Positions 44,289-52,621 of a stretch of DNA of 64,000 nt are shown one piece after another. The first letter of the stretch is position 1. Each line of letters starts with the position of its first letter. The translations under genes were made by a program, and so were the position numbers. The notes under the pieces are model-generated. The model saw only the letters and a list, made by a program, of their open reading frames with translations. It had not been told where the DNA came from and did no database searches. The stretch covers positions 160,397-224,396 of the forward strand of contig PBWH01000014.1 in NCBI GenBank assembly GCA_002727195.1, in the 5' to 3' direction. Origin of the DNA: Gemmatimonadota bacterium. Lineage in GTDB: Bacteria > Latescibacterota > UBA2968.

Positions 44289-45053
44289 ATGAGCAAGCTT
44301 GAAGGGAAAGTTGCCCTGATCACGGGCGGCGGCACGGGAATCGGACGCGCAACCGCACTGCTGCTGGCGGCCGAAGGCGCGGATATCGCCGTCAACTACA
44401 GCCGGTCGCGAGACGACGCGGAGAAGACCGTCGAAGACGTCCAGGATATCGGCCGAAACACCATCGCCGTCCAGGCGAACGTCTCGGAAGATGCCAGCTG
44501 CAGGGCGATGGTCGAAACGGTCGTCAAGGAGCTGGGGCGCCTCGACATCCTCGTGAACAACGCCGGTACGACCCGGATGGTCCCACTCGACGACCTGGAG
44601 GGTCTGACCGAAGAAGACTGGGACACGATCATGGCCGTCAACGTCAAGGGCACGTTCTTCTGCTGCCGCGCGGCGATCCCGCACATGAAGACGAACGGCG
44701 GAGGGCAGATCGTCAACACCGCGTCGATCGCCGGAACGACAGGTCAGGGCAGCTCGATCGCCTACTCCGCCAGTAAGGCAGCGATCATCTGCATGACCCA
44801 GTCGATGGCCGTCAGCCAGGCTCCCGATATCCAGGTTAACGCCTTCTCGCCGGGACTCGTCGAAACGCGCTGGGTCAAGGGCTGGGAAGAAAACAACGCG
44901 CGCCACGCCAAGGGCACGCCGATGCAGCGGAATGCGGAGGCAGAAGACGTCGCAGACGCGATCGTCGGTCTGATCCTAAGTCCGTTCACGACCGGCCAAA
45001 ACCTGGTCGTCGACGGCGGCCGCAGCCTCTGGCTCTCAGCGATCCGCGACTGA
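44289..45053 (+). CDS. Short-chain dehydrogenase/reductase
   Basis: About 254 residues from ATG 44289 (GGAAAGGG lies 5-6 nt upstream). The classical SDR features are TGGGTGIGRATALLLAAEG (cofactor), DILVNNAGT, the active-site Tyr-Lys in SSIAYSASKAAII and the C-terminal NLVVDGGRS of FabG-like enzymes. The NYSRSRDDAEK segment suggests NADP(H). It is followed by a strong terminator, and 35 bases after the EpmA-like gene, so possibly last in that operon. Confidence 0.9.
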   Translation: MSKLEGKVALITGGGTGIGRATALLLAAEGADIAVNYSRSRDDAEKTVEDVQDIGRNTIAVQANVSEDASCRAMVETVVKELGRLDILVNNAGTTRMVPLDDLEGLTEEDWDTIMAVNVKGTFFCCRAAIPHMKTNGGGQIVNTASIAGTTGQGSSIAYSASKAAIICMTQSMAVSQAPDIQVNAFSPGLVETRWVKGWEENNARHAKGTPMQRNAEAEDVADAIVGLILSPFTTGQNLVVDGGRSLWLSAIRD

Positions 45054-45082
45054 TCTGTTAGCAGCGTGGGGAGGCGGAATAC

Positions 45083-45120
45083 GGGCGGCTCACCGGGTGT
45101 GAGCCGCCCATTCTGCTTTT
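45083..45120 (+). terminator. Rho-independent terminator after SDR
   Basis: GGGCGGCTCAC (45083-45093) pairs perfectly with GTGAGCCGCCC (45099-45109). The loop is CGGGT and ATTCTGCTTTT follows. Confidence 0.9.
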
Positions 45121-45127
45121 AGAGGCT

Positions 45128-45245
45128 AGGGAACCACAAAGATACCAAGAAACACACGAACCGAACGAATGGGTTCAGCCTCAAAGGGACGTCCAATAGG
45201 AGCCAGAGGCGGAGCCGAGCCTTAGCAAGGCGCAACCCCTGATTT
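45128..45245. repeat. Dispersed intergenic repeat (ACCACAAAGATACCAAGAAAC type plus tail)
   Basis: The head ACCACAAAGATACCAAGAAA and the tail CAGCCTCAAAGGGACGTCCA followed by AGCCAGAGGCGGAGCC align block by block with 48614-48692 (GCCAAGGACGCCAAGAAA, then CAGCCCAAAGGGGCGACC, GTAGTCAGGGACGGGAGCC). The gap 45121-45358 otherwise holds nothing. Confidence 0.65.
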
Positions 45246-45358
45246 CGACATAGAGCCGACGCCCGTGCCGGGAACACCGAACGGCTATGCAATCAGATAC
45301 GGTCGTCGCCCGACTAGTGAGGCCATTAGCCTCTCCCTGTCACCCGAGATTTCGCGAC

Positions 45359-45949
45359 ATGTCACTCCCCCACATCGATCCCGTGCCGCTCCAGCTCGTC
45401 GACGCCGCATACGATGACGACGACTGGATCTGCTAGGTCAAATACGACGACTTCCGCGCGATCGCGTATGTGGAAAACGGGGCATGCCGCCTGATCAACC
45501 GTAAGAGCCGTCACTGCAAGCGCTTCAGACGGTTATCCAATCGCATCCCGGATTCGATTCGCGCGGAATCAGCCATTCTCGACGGTGAAGTGGTCTGTCT
45601 GGACGACACCGGTCAGGCCCAGTTCGAAAACCTGATGCAGAACCTGCGCCCTCCCGTCTACGCCGTCTTCGATCTCGTCCACCTCAACGGTCGTGACCCC
45701 CGTGACGAGCCCATGGTCGAACGCAAACGTCTCCTCGAGGAGATCCTAGCCGATGACCCGACGCCGCTCCTGTTCGTTCGGCATCTGGAGGGTCAGGCCA
45801 CCGCACTCTACCAGAGCATCTGCGAGATGGACGGTGAAGGCATCGTCCTCAAGCCGAAGCAGAGCCCGTACCGTCAGATCAAGGGCAGGACCTCGTTGCT
45901 CAAGGTAAAGAACCTCGATTACACTCAGGCTGAAGACCGGGGGGATTAG
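45359..45949 (+). pseudogene. ATP-dependent DNA ligase (LigD ligase-domain type), nonsense-broken
   Basis: ATG 45359 begins MSLPHIDPVPLQLVDAAYDD. DDWIC-TAG(45434-45436)-VKYDDFRAIAYVENG follows in register, where the family has Glu before the nucleotidyl-Lys motif KYDG. The Lys is present and the motif reads KYDD. Then come ESAILDGEVVCLDDTGQAQF (motif III-like), YAVFDLVHLNGRDPRDEP (motif IIIa), EGIVLKPKQSPY (motif IV) and LLKVKN (motif V). The gene ends after motif V at TAG, about 196 codons, without the C-terminal OB fold. It lies immediately downstream of a repeat. Confidence 0.8.
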
Positions 45950-46019
45950 TTTGAGTAAGGCCAACCCATTTGCCAGATTCACGGCACAAGACGGTAGACG
46001 GGTTAGGAGCAAAGCGCAT

Positions 46020-46063
46020 AGCGCGAAGCAAGAGCGGTTTCGCTGAGCGCTTGGCGTTTTGCG
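46020..46063. repeat. Direct repeat copy 1 (AGCGCGAAGCAAG...)
   Basis: AGCGCGAAGCAAGAGCGG then TTTCGCTGAGCGCTTGGCG; its partner lies at 46966-47009. Each is an imperfect palindrome (GCGCGAAGC... with ...GCGCTTGGCG), and they bracket the methyltransferase gene. Confidence 0.7.
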
Positions 46064-46209
46064 CTCTGCCCCGAGAGAAGTATCGGGTGCCGTTTTCCTT
46101 GGCTCGCCCGATTCCTGAATACTCGAAATACAACCCATTCCACCTATTCGCTATGTTCTCCCGCTGACGTCCCCTAGTGTTTGGAACACGCAAAAACTAG
46201 CGAGGTCCC

Positions 46210-46925
46210 GTGTCTCCTTCCTTCTATGGCCGCTACCACGGTGAGCAGTTTGACAAAGCCCAACCCATCCGCGGCGAGCACTACGATTTCTATCACGAAC
46301 TCGCGTTCGATTTCCTTCTCTTCACACCGGACGACCAATTTCGAGTCCTGGACCTCGGCTGCGGGACCGCCAACTTCCTGATCCATATCCTCCAGACCTT
46401 CTGGGAGTCCACCGCTCTCACCTACGACTTCTCATCGGAGATGGTCGAATACGCGGCGAGAAAACCCCGGGCCTGGAAGGACGAGTTCAAACAGCGCAAC
46501 CTCCACGACGGGATCCCCGACGAGATCGGGTCGTTCGACCTGGTCACTTCGTTCTCCGCCATCCACCACCTGAAGGACAAGGCAAAACGGCGAATGTACG
46601 ATCAGATCCACGCCCATTTGAATCCCAATGGTTGGTTCTTTCTTCTCGACGCCATGGTCACCCGTTTCGATAATGAGATGTTCAGCTGGGGAAGGCCCAA
46701 AACGCAGGCAGACGGCAAGAGCGATGCGAGAGCGCCGAACTGGGCCAGGAGAATCTCGAGTTGATCGAGTCTTGGAAGATAGATGTAGACGAATACAGTC
46801 CAGATCGCGACAGGCTGGATTCTCTTACCGATCAGCTGAACTGGCTACGGGATGCGGGTTTCGCGTCGGTTGACCATATCTGGCACAGCTGGATGGAACA
46901 CTTTGTCACTGCGAGGAAGGGTTGA
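46210..46925 (+). pseudogene. SAM-dependent methyltransferase, C-terminal frameshift
   Basis: GTG 46210 opens a class I methyltransferase: FRVLDLGCGTANFLIHIL is motif I near residue 50, FDLVTSFSAIHHL motif II-III and HLNPNGWFFLLDAM the post-motif. Near 46690-46740 the frame is lost (KTQADGKSDAR...). The natural end lies in another frame: LGQENLELIESWKIDVDEYS, RLDSLTDQLNWLRDAGFASV, WHSWMEHFVTARKG to TGA 46923-46925. The intact product would be about 238 residues. The substrate is unknown. It is flanked by direct repeats, which suggests acquisition or insertion as a unit. Confidence 0.75.
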
Positions 46926-46965
46926 CGGACCGTGAGGCGAAGGCTGTTCAATCAGGGCATAGGCA

Positions 46966-47009
46966 AGCGCGAAGCAAGGCCGGTTCCGCTATGCGCTTTG
47001 CGTTTGGCG
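46966..47009. repeat. Direct repeat copy 2
   Basis: AGCGCGAAGCAAGGCCGG then TTCCGCTATGCGCTTTGCG matches 46020-46063 in the same orientation with about ten differences. The 15-mer CGCTATGCGCTTTGC inside it is the exact reverse complement of 46010-46024. Confidence 0.7.
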
Positions 47010-47039
47010 ACTCACTAGTCCGAAAGGTGTTCAGATAGA

Positions 47040-47588
47040 GTTACGCCCGAGATCCTCACCATCCGCAAACTCAAACGCCCGGACGCCGAAATGTGGTGGC
47101 CTGCGTATGCAATCACAGACGACGAATTCGGTCCCTGGTTGTTCAGCCCGAACGGAACGGCATGCCGAGGTCGGTCGGGCACGGACTATACGAGCAACTA
47201 TGTTAATCGCGGCGATCGAAACGACGGCTTCAACATCACGCATCTGATGCCGAAAACAGGTTGGTGGGTAGCGACCTGGAGACGGAAACACGGCGTCGCG
47301 ATCAGGATCGATATCTGCACGCCTCCCTTATTTACAGACGACGAATGGCAGTATGTCGACCTGTAGCTGGACCCACTGCTGCAATCGAACGGGCGGGTCG
47401 AACTGGAGGATGAGGACGAGTTCGAAGAGGCGTGCCGGAGGAAGTTGGTCGGTCCCGATGAAGCGACGTCAGCCATCGATGCATCCAAATGGATCATGCG
47501 AGCGCTCCGGGATCTTCCGGACGCCACCGTGGATCTCGGTCTCGACCCCATCCTGGCCGTCTCGGGTGTTCGACCTGCAGATTCCTGA
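47040..47588 (+). pseudogene. DUF402-family protein, nonsense-broken
   Basis: The frame runs from about 47040 (ILTIRKLKRPDAEMWWPAYA, no good start; GTT where GTG might be expected; ATG 47091 inside). TGWWVATWRRKHGVAIRID and ICTPP are the DUF402 hallmark, then WQYVDL-TAG(47364-47366)-LDPLLQSNGRVELEDEDEFE in register. The family has VDLELD there, so GAG became TAG. The end is at TGA 47586. DUF402 includes nucleoside tri/diphosphatases (Ntdp) and FomD-like hydrolases. Losses at both the start and the TAG point to decay. Confidence 0.75.
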
Positions 47589-47626
47589 CACAGTGCGAGC
47601 CTGAACCAAATCTAACGGGAGGCGAA

Positions 47627-48541
47627 CTAAAAATCCACCTGTCGTGCGATCCCGTATATCTGCCGCCTCAACCACTGGTGTGCCGGATCTTCGTGGACGG
47701 CTCGATGCCAGTACTGCATCACCTGCAGGTCCGGCAGGTCGACCGGAGGCTTGAGCAGTCGCAGATCGGTTCGCCTGAGAATCGTGGCGAATTTCTCCGG
47801 CATCGTCACGATGTATGGGGTCTGGCTGAGAATCGGTGGGATACTCTGAATGTGCGGGACCCGAAGTGCCACACGCCTGTCGATCCGCTGCTTACGGAGG
47901 GCCTCGTCGAGTAGACGGTCGCCTCTGCCCTGCGGTGCGAACAACACGTGCGCGTGATTGGTATACTGCTTCAGCGTCATTCGGCGCCGAATCGTCGGGT
48001 GGCCGTCACTGACCACACAGACAAAAGCGTCGACGAACAGCTCCTGCTGGAACGCTCCTGCCCCCACATCCTGATTCCCGATCAGCAGGTCGATGTGTCC
48101 GCTCTCGAGCGCGTGCTGTGGCTGGAAGGCCGCCGTCGAAAGGATCTCGATCTGCACGCCTGGCGCATTCACGTGCAGCGCTTCGATCAAGGGCGGCAGC
48201 AGAATCGCCTCGCTGTAATCCGACATCGAAAGCCTGAAGACCCGATCCAGACGGTCTGGTGAAAAGGTCTCAGGGTCCTGAAGCAGAGACCGAACTGTCC
48301 GGAGCGCTTCACCGATCCCCGGCGCGAGTTCGTTCGCACGTGAGGTCGGCCGCATCCCTTCCGACGTCCGCACGAACAGCTCATCGTTGAACATTGTCCG
48401 AAGACGATCCAGCGCGTGACTCACCGCCGACTGAGTCCGCCCAAGCCGTATCCCGGCTCGAGTCAGGCTCCCCTCTCGGTAGATGCAGTCGAAGGCGTGC
48501 AGCAGATTCAGATCTGCAGATGTGATATCAATTTCATTCAT
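47627..48541 (-). CDS. LysR-family transcription regulator
   Basis: About 304 residues from ATG 48541. The winged helix-turn-helix is at residues 8-65: DLNLLHAFDCIYREGSLTRA and RLGRTQSAVSHALDRLRTMF, with DELFVRTSEGMRPTSRANEL typical of NodD/SyrM-like LysR proteins. The effector domain follows. A longer frame to 48640 is translated repeat and is not part of the gene. It faces away from leuB across a 290-bp repeat-containing region. The target cannot be told; LysR proteins usually control the divergent neighbour. Confidence 0.9.
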   Translation of the reverse strand: MNEIDITSADLNLLHAFDCIYREGSLTRAGIRLGRTQSAVSHALDRLRTMFNDELFVRTSEGMRPTSRANELAPGIGEALRTVRSLLQDPETFSPDRLDRVFRLSMSDYSEAILLPPLIEALHVNAPGVQIEILSTAAFQPQHALESGHIDLLIGNQDVGAGAFQQELFVDAFVCVVSDGHPTIRRRMTLKQYTNHAHVLFAPQGRGDRLLDEALRKQRIDRRVALRVPHIQSIPPILSQTPYIVTMPEKFATILRRTDLRLLKPPVDLPDLQVMQYWHRAVHEDPAHQWLRRQIYGIARQVDF

Positions 48542-48604
48542 CTTTAGAATGATCGATATGAATTCGTTTGATGTCAATGAATCGGCCAGGTTTTGGGACA
48601 GTGA

Positions 48605-48720
48605 AAACCCTAAACCGCCAAGGACGCCAAGAAACGCCAAGGGAAGGGGGGGCTCAGCCCAAAGGGGCGACCGTTAGTAGTCAGGGACGGGAGCCTATTA
48701 CCAGAAGTAGCGCAGGCAGA
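48605..48720. repeat. Dispersed intergenic repeat, second copy
   Basis: TAAACCGCCAAGGACGCCAA GAAACGCCAAGGG followed by CAGCCCAAAGGGGCGACCG and CAGGGACGGGAGCC. It pairs with 45128-45245 and occupies most of the LysR-leuB intergenic region. Confidence 0.7.
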
Positions 48721-48827
48721 CGCCGCAATGAGGAAACGGAGCACCTGCATCATGCCCTTCGGCGTCAACACACAAGAGAGATACGGAACAGCCCAGACAC
48801 GGTCGTCCTGACCAATCGGAGAATCCT

Positions 48828-49931
48828 ATGCAGACCTACAAAATCGCATTGCTCCCCGGAGACGGGATTGGACCAGAAATCGCTGCTGAAGCACGTAAGG
48901 TGCTGGACGCGCTTCCCTCAGACGTCGAATTCGAGTGGACGGAGGCTCCGTTTGGCGGAACCGCCTACTTCGAGACGGGCAAGGCCTTCCCCGAGGAGAC
49001 CCAGAAGGTCTGCGACGAGGCCGACGCGATCCTGAAAGGCCCGATCGGCCTGAGCAAAGAAGAATCCGAAAAAATCCCAGTCTACGAGCAGCCGGAACGG
49101 GGAGCCCTGCTCCCCCTTCGTCATCGGTATGATACCTTCGCAAACTACCGCCCCGTCTACTTGCCTTCGGCGCTCACCAGCTTCTCACCCCTGAAGCAGA
49201 AAGTCGTGGGTGATGGAATTGATCTGCTGATGATCCGCGAGCTCGTCGGCGGGCTGTACTTCGGCCCAAAGGAGGAGGGCACTGACGATCAGGGACGGCG
49301 CTTCGTCCGCGAAATACTCGAATACGACGAATCGCAGATCGCCCGCATCCTCCACGTCGCTTTCCAGGAGGCCAGAAAGCGGAAGGGCGTGCTGCACAAC
49401 GTCCACAAGGGAAACGTCCTCATCTCGAGCGTCCTGTGGAACCAGGTGCTCGATGAAGTGGCCAGCGAGTACGAGGACGTGGAAATCAAACACGTAATCG
49501 TCGATGCAGCAGCCACGGCCCTGTGTCTGAACCCGAATCAGTTTGACGTGATGGTGATGGAGAACATGTTCGGCGACATCCTGAGCGACCTGGGTGGCGG
49601 ATTACTCGGTTCCCTTGGTCTGATGCCGTCAGCCTGCGTCGGACCGGACAAGTCCTACTACGAGCCGGCGCACGGATCGGCCCCCGATATCGTCGGTCAG
49701 GGCGTTGCGAACCCCTACTCGATGATCGGCTCCGTCGCGATGATGCTGGAAACGAGCTTCGGCTTGAGTGAGGAATCCCGGATGGTCTGGTCTGCCCTCG
49801 AGCAGGTCTTCGCTGACGGATACGCGACACCCGATCTGGCGAACCAGGGAGCTGGCTTCAAAGCGCTGAGTACGTCCGACTTCGGTGACGAGGTCGTAAA
49901 ACGTCTGACCGCAAAACCGGTAACTGCTTGA
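48828..49931 (+). CDS. leuB: 3-isopropylmalate dehydrogenase
   Basis: A protein of 367 residues, close to the usual 350-365. KIALLPGDGIGPEIAAEARK is the N-terminus, ILKGPIGLSKEESEKIPVYE QPE the substrate loop, and RPVYLPS with the following Arg/Lys the malate-binding part. IVDAAATALCLNPNQFDVMV and MENMFGDILSDLGGGLLGSL hold the metal-binding Asp residues. EPAHGSAPDIVGQGVANP is the NAD-binding signature. It catalyses oxidative decarboxylation in leucine synthesis. No other leu gene is adjacent. In this position isocitrate- or tartrate-dehydrogenase relatives are the only real alternatives. Confidence 0.88.
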   Translation: MQTYKIALLPGDGIGPEIAAEARKVLDALPSDVEFEWTEAPFGGTAYFETGKAFPEETQKVCDEADAILKGPIGLSKEESEKIPVYEQPERGALLPLRHRYDTFANYRPVYLPSALTSFSPLKQKVVGDGIDLLMIRELVGGLYFGPKEEGTDDQGRRFVREILEYDESQIARILHVAFQEARKRKGVLHNVHKGNVLISSVLWNQVLDEVASEYEDVEIKHVIVDAAATALCLNPNQFDVMVMENMFGDILSDLGGGLLGSLGLMPSACVGPDKSYYEPAHGSAPDIVGQGVANPYSMIGSVAMMLETSFGLSEESRMVWSALEQVFADGYATPDLANQGAGFKALSTSDFGDEVVKRLTAKPVTA

Positions 49932-49992
49932 GACGATTGGGGCAAGGAACTCTAGATAGAACTGGATACTAGCCCCGAATCCACTGCCGAAA

Positions 49993-50316
49993 CTAGATCT
50001 CGTACTCGTCAGGTCCCATCAGCAAACACGTCTTCGCGCCGCCACCGTAGGTCTGATGCTCAACGTCTGAGACGTCGTACACTTTCTTCTTCAACTCGGC
50101 GTGTAGGGGATCGATATCTGCGAGCTCGAAATAGAGCCGCATCCTCTTTGGCCGATCGGCCTCATCATCGGGCAACATATGGTGGGGATAAAGCGTCATC
50201 TCCCCATAGTTGAGGACAGCGAAGTCAACGACACCTTCATCCTCGAACTTGAACCCCACCTTAAATCCGAGGGCGTCCGTAAAGAACGTCGCCGCGATCT
50301 TCGCGGAACCGGACAA
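49993..50316 (-). CDS. VOC-superfamily (glyoxalase-like) protein, start uncertain
   Basis: One VOC module: AATFFTDALGFKVGFKFEDE, FAVLNYGEMTLYPHHMLPDD, RMRLYFELADIDPLHAELKK and the ending TCLLMGPDEYEI. Such modules bind a metal and act as glyoxalases, isomerases or antibiotic-binding proteins. The TTG at 50316 lies inside the first strand (IQIRFRATLSGSAKIAATFF) and no conventional start exists further upstream in frame, so the true start may be a rare codon or be lost. At about 107-115 residues it is a normal single-domain size. Confidence 0.65.
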   Translation of the reverse strand: MSGSAKIAATFFTDALGFKVGFKFEDEGVVDFAVLNYGEMTLYPHHMLPDDEADRPKRMRLYFELADIDPLHAELKKKVYDVSDVEHQTYGGGAKTCLLMGPDEYEI

Positions 50317-50463
50317 AGTGGCTCGAAACCTGATTTGAATCTCAAAGACCCGGCGCGACCACCAGGGCTCGCTTTAGCGTTTCCAAAGGTCTCAATGCCC
50401 AAGCGAGAGTTCAGGTTCGAGCATCCCTGAACTCTCGCTTCTCACTGGCCTTATCCTGGCTCC

Positions 50464-51309
50464 CTAGACTTTCGCCGGCTCTCCCAACTCCCGCTTACCC
50501 CTGGGCCACCGGAACTTGGCTTCTCCCGTCAACAGCGCCCGGTGCTCGTCCGACACCGTCTCCGCGAAATCCGGATCCGGATCATACCCCATCCACGCCT
50601 GGAACATCGTCGGCATGTAGCCACCCAGGATCAGGACACGCTCCTTATCCGACTTTATGATCCCCGCCGCGTGGATCAGCGACTCGTAGAATAGAAGCGT
50701 GGATCCTGCCGGCACGATCACCTGGTGGATCATCGACGGATCCTCGTAGGCGGCATTGACGATATCCTCCTGCGGCACATCGGTCGGCACCTTGTGCGTT
50801 CCTGCGATCACCGTCGTTCCCCCGTCATCCGGTCCCAGATCGGTCAGGTTAGTGAGCGCCTTGATAAACGAGAAGTGATACAGTCCGTTCTCGTAGTGGC
50901 TGTAGGCTGGGTTGATCCCGCGGTGGAAACCGTGACGCGTCTTTTCCTCCTTCAGCGGTCGCCGAATATGTGCATCCGACTGCTGGAGACGCGCCGGCCC
51001 ACCGATAATCTCCTCCGCCATCCCCACGATTCGCGGATGCGTCAGGTAGTCGAAGAAACAGGGCGCCAGATGAGGCAGGTTATCGACGCGGAAGAACTCC
51101 TCCTTCGTGCTAGTGTTCCAGCAGTTCGGCCCTGGCTGCTCGCCGGTCCGCCGATACAGATCCTCGATCTCGTAGACCTTGTCTTTCAGCGTGCCGACCT
51201 CTTCCTGCGACAGCAGATTCTCGATGATCACATATCCATAGATCTCGATATGCAGACGCTGGGCCGAGGTCAGGGCGGGAAAGGGTGTCGTCTTTGGCTC
51301 GCTCATCAT
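50464..51309 (-). CDS. Phytanoyl-CoA dioxygenase-family protein with altered HxD motif
   Basis: About 281 residues from ATG 51309 (AGGA upstream; a second ATG is adjacent). It has PhyH architecture: GYVIIENLLSQEEVGTLKDK near residue 25, LGPDDGGTTVIAGTHKVPTD near 175 and the distal His/Arg in FYESLIHAAG and KERVLILGGYMP. The first iron-binding motif reads H-R-G (RHGFHRGINP) instead of HxD, so one ligand is missing or supplied elsewhere. That is a possible halide- or substrate-coordinating variant, as in halogenases where the acidic ligand becomes Gly or Ala. It is divergent from the VCBS gene with only 63 bases between starts. Confidence 0.8.
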   Translation of the reverse strand: MMSEPKTTPFPALTSAQRLHIEIYGYVIIENLLSQEEVGTLKDKVYEIEDLYRRTGEQPGPNCWNTSTKEEFFRVDNLPHLAPCFFDYLTHPRIVGMAEEIIGGPARLQQSDAHIRRPLKEEKTRHGFHRGINPAYSHYENGLYHFSFIKALTNLTDLGPDDGGTTVIAGTHKVPTDVPQEDIVNAAYEDPSMIHQVIVPAGSTLLFYESLIHAAGIIKSDKERVLILGGYMPTMFQAWMGYDPDPDFAETVSDEHRALLTGEAKFRWPRGKRELGEPAKV

Positions 51310-51372
51310 TCGGTTCCTGTGTATCGTGTGGATCTTGAAGTTTGCTCCCGCGAATATAGGAACTCGGCTCTC

Positions 51373-52614
51373 ATGAAACACAAACAAATCAAGCTCTCAT
51401 TACCCCTGGTCATCCCACTGATACTGTGCGTCCTCGGTCCGGGCAAGGCTCAAGCAAAGCCGTGGACGAGACACATCATCGACGACATATCGTCCGGTGC
51501 GGACGGCGTGCGAATCCTGGACGTGAACGGCGACGGATACGTCGACATCACCACGGGCTGGGAAGAGGGCGGCATCACACGGGTCTATGTGCACCCCGGA
51601 CCTGACCGCTCGAAGGAGCCTTGGCCGTCCGTCACGGTCGGACAATCGCCCAACGTCGAAGATGCGGTCTTTTGCGACGTCGATGGCGACGGTCACCTGG
51701 ACGTTATCTCGAGTTGCGAGGGCAAGACCCGATCGATGTTCGTCCACTGGGCACCAGGAGAACCGGATCGCTATCTGGACGCGGAAGCGTGGACGACCGA
51801 ACGGATACCGGCGACTCAGGGGAAACGCTGGATGTTCGCGCACCCCCTCGACATAGACGGCCAGTTCGGGATAGACGTCGTTGTATCCGGAAAGAACCAG
51901 GGCGCAATCATCGGATGGCTGCAATCCCCCGAAAACCCAAAACACCTGTCTGACTGGAAGCTCTACCCTCTATATCAGGCGGGCTGGATTATGTCCCTGA
52001 TCGGTCAAGACGTGGACAACGATGGCGACACGGATCTGGTAGCTTCAGATCGTCGAGGAGATCGATCGGGTGTCCTGTGGCTGGAACGCCACACGGTTGG
52101 CGACACCGGGTTGTGGCGTGAGCATCGGATCGGTGGCGACGGACGGGAGGTCATGTTTTCGGACCTCGTCGATCTGGACGGCGACGGACGAAAGGACATC
52201 GTCACTGCCGTCAAGCCCAGAGAGATCCAATGGTATCGCTGCCCGGAAGACCCCACATCAGAATGGGAAGTGTTCACAATCCGGGTAGGCCCCGAGGATC
52301 GCATCGGATTCGCCAAGGCGGTCGCCGCTGGAGATCTGGACGGTGACGGCCGACAGGATCTGGTCTTCACCTGCGAGCGGGCCGTACCGCCGCGGTCGGG
52401 TGTCGTGCTACTCAGATACAACGACTCACCGACGGAAGGAGAGTGGACGGTCACCGATATCATCGGCCCGGACGGGATCAAGTTCGACCGCATCGAGCTC
52501 GTAGACCTGGACGGAGACGGCGATCTCGACGTCCTGACCTGCGAAGAGAAACACGAGGGTCGCGGACTCGGCATCTTCTGGCTCGAGAACCCTTTTAACG
52601 GGTCTCGTCGTTAA
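51373..52614 (+). CDS. Secreted VCBS/FG-GAP repeat beta-propeller protein
   Basis: A protein of 413 residues from ATG 51373 with a signal peptide (LSLPLVIPLILCVLGPGKAQA). The body has about seven propeller blades, each with a DxDxDGxxDxV calcium loop: LDVNGDGYVDITTG, CDVDGDGHLDVISS, DVDNDGDTDLVAS, VDLDGDGRKDIVTA, GDLDGDGRQDLVFT and VDLDGDGDLDVLTC. Such proteins are extracellular, often carbohydrate-binding or adhesive. The long open frame upstream of 51373 is the antisense of PhyH and is not coding. The SGNH hydrolase starts 7 bases after the stop. Confidence 0.9.
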   Translation: MKHKQIKLSLPLVIPLILCVLGPGKAQAKPWTRHIIDDISSGADGVRILDVNGDGYVDITTGWEEGGITRVYVHPGPDRSKEPWPSVTVGQSPNVEDAVFCDVDGDGHLDVISSCEGKTRSMFVHWAPGEPDRYLDAEAWTTERIPATQGKRWMFAHPLDIDGQFGIDVVVSGKNQGAIIGWLQSPENPKHLSDWKLYPLYQAGWIMSLIGQDVDNDGDTDLVASDRRGDRSGVLWLERHTVGDTGLWREHRIGGDGREVMFSDLVDLDGDGRKDIVTAVKPREIQWYRCPEDPTSEWEVFTIRVGPEDRIGFAKAVAAGDLDGDGRQDLVFTCERAVPPRSGVVLLRYNDSPTEGEWTVTDIIGPDGIKFDRIELVDLDGDGDLDVLTCEEKHEGRGLGIFWLENPFNGSRR

Positions 52615-52621
52615 AGGTCAC

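Noticed and set aside
48542-48640. N-terminal extension of the LysR regulator
   Set aside because: The extra residues (LGVLGGLGF type) are translated intergenic repeat. ATG 48541 gives the normal LysR start.
50725-51372. 5' extension of the VCBS protein
   Set aside because: The frame is open by chance opposite the PhyH gene. The signal peptide at ATG 51373 marks the real start.
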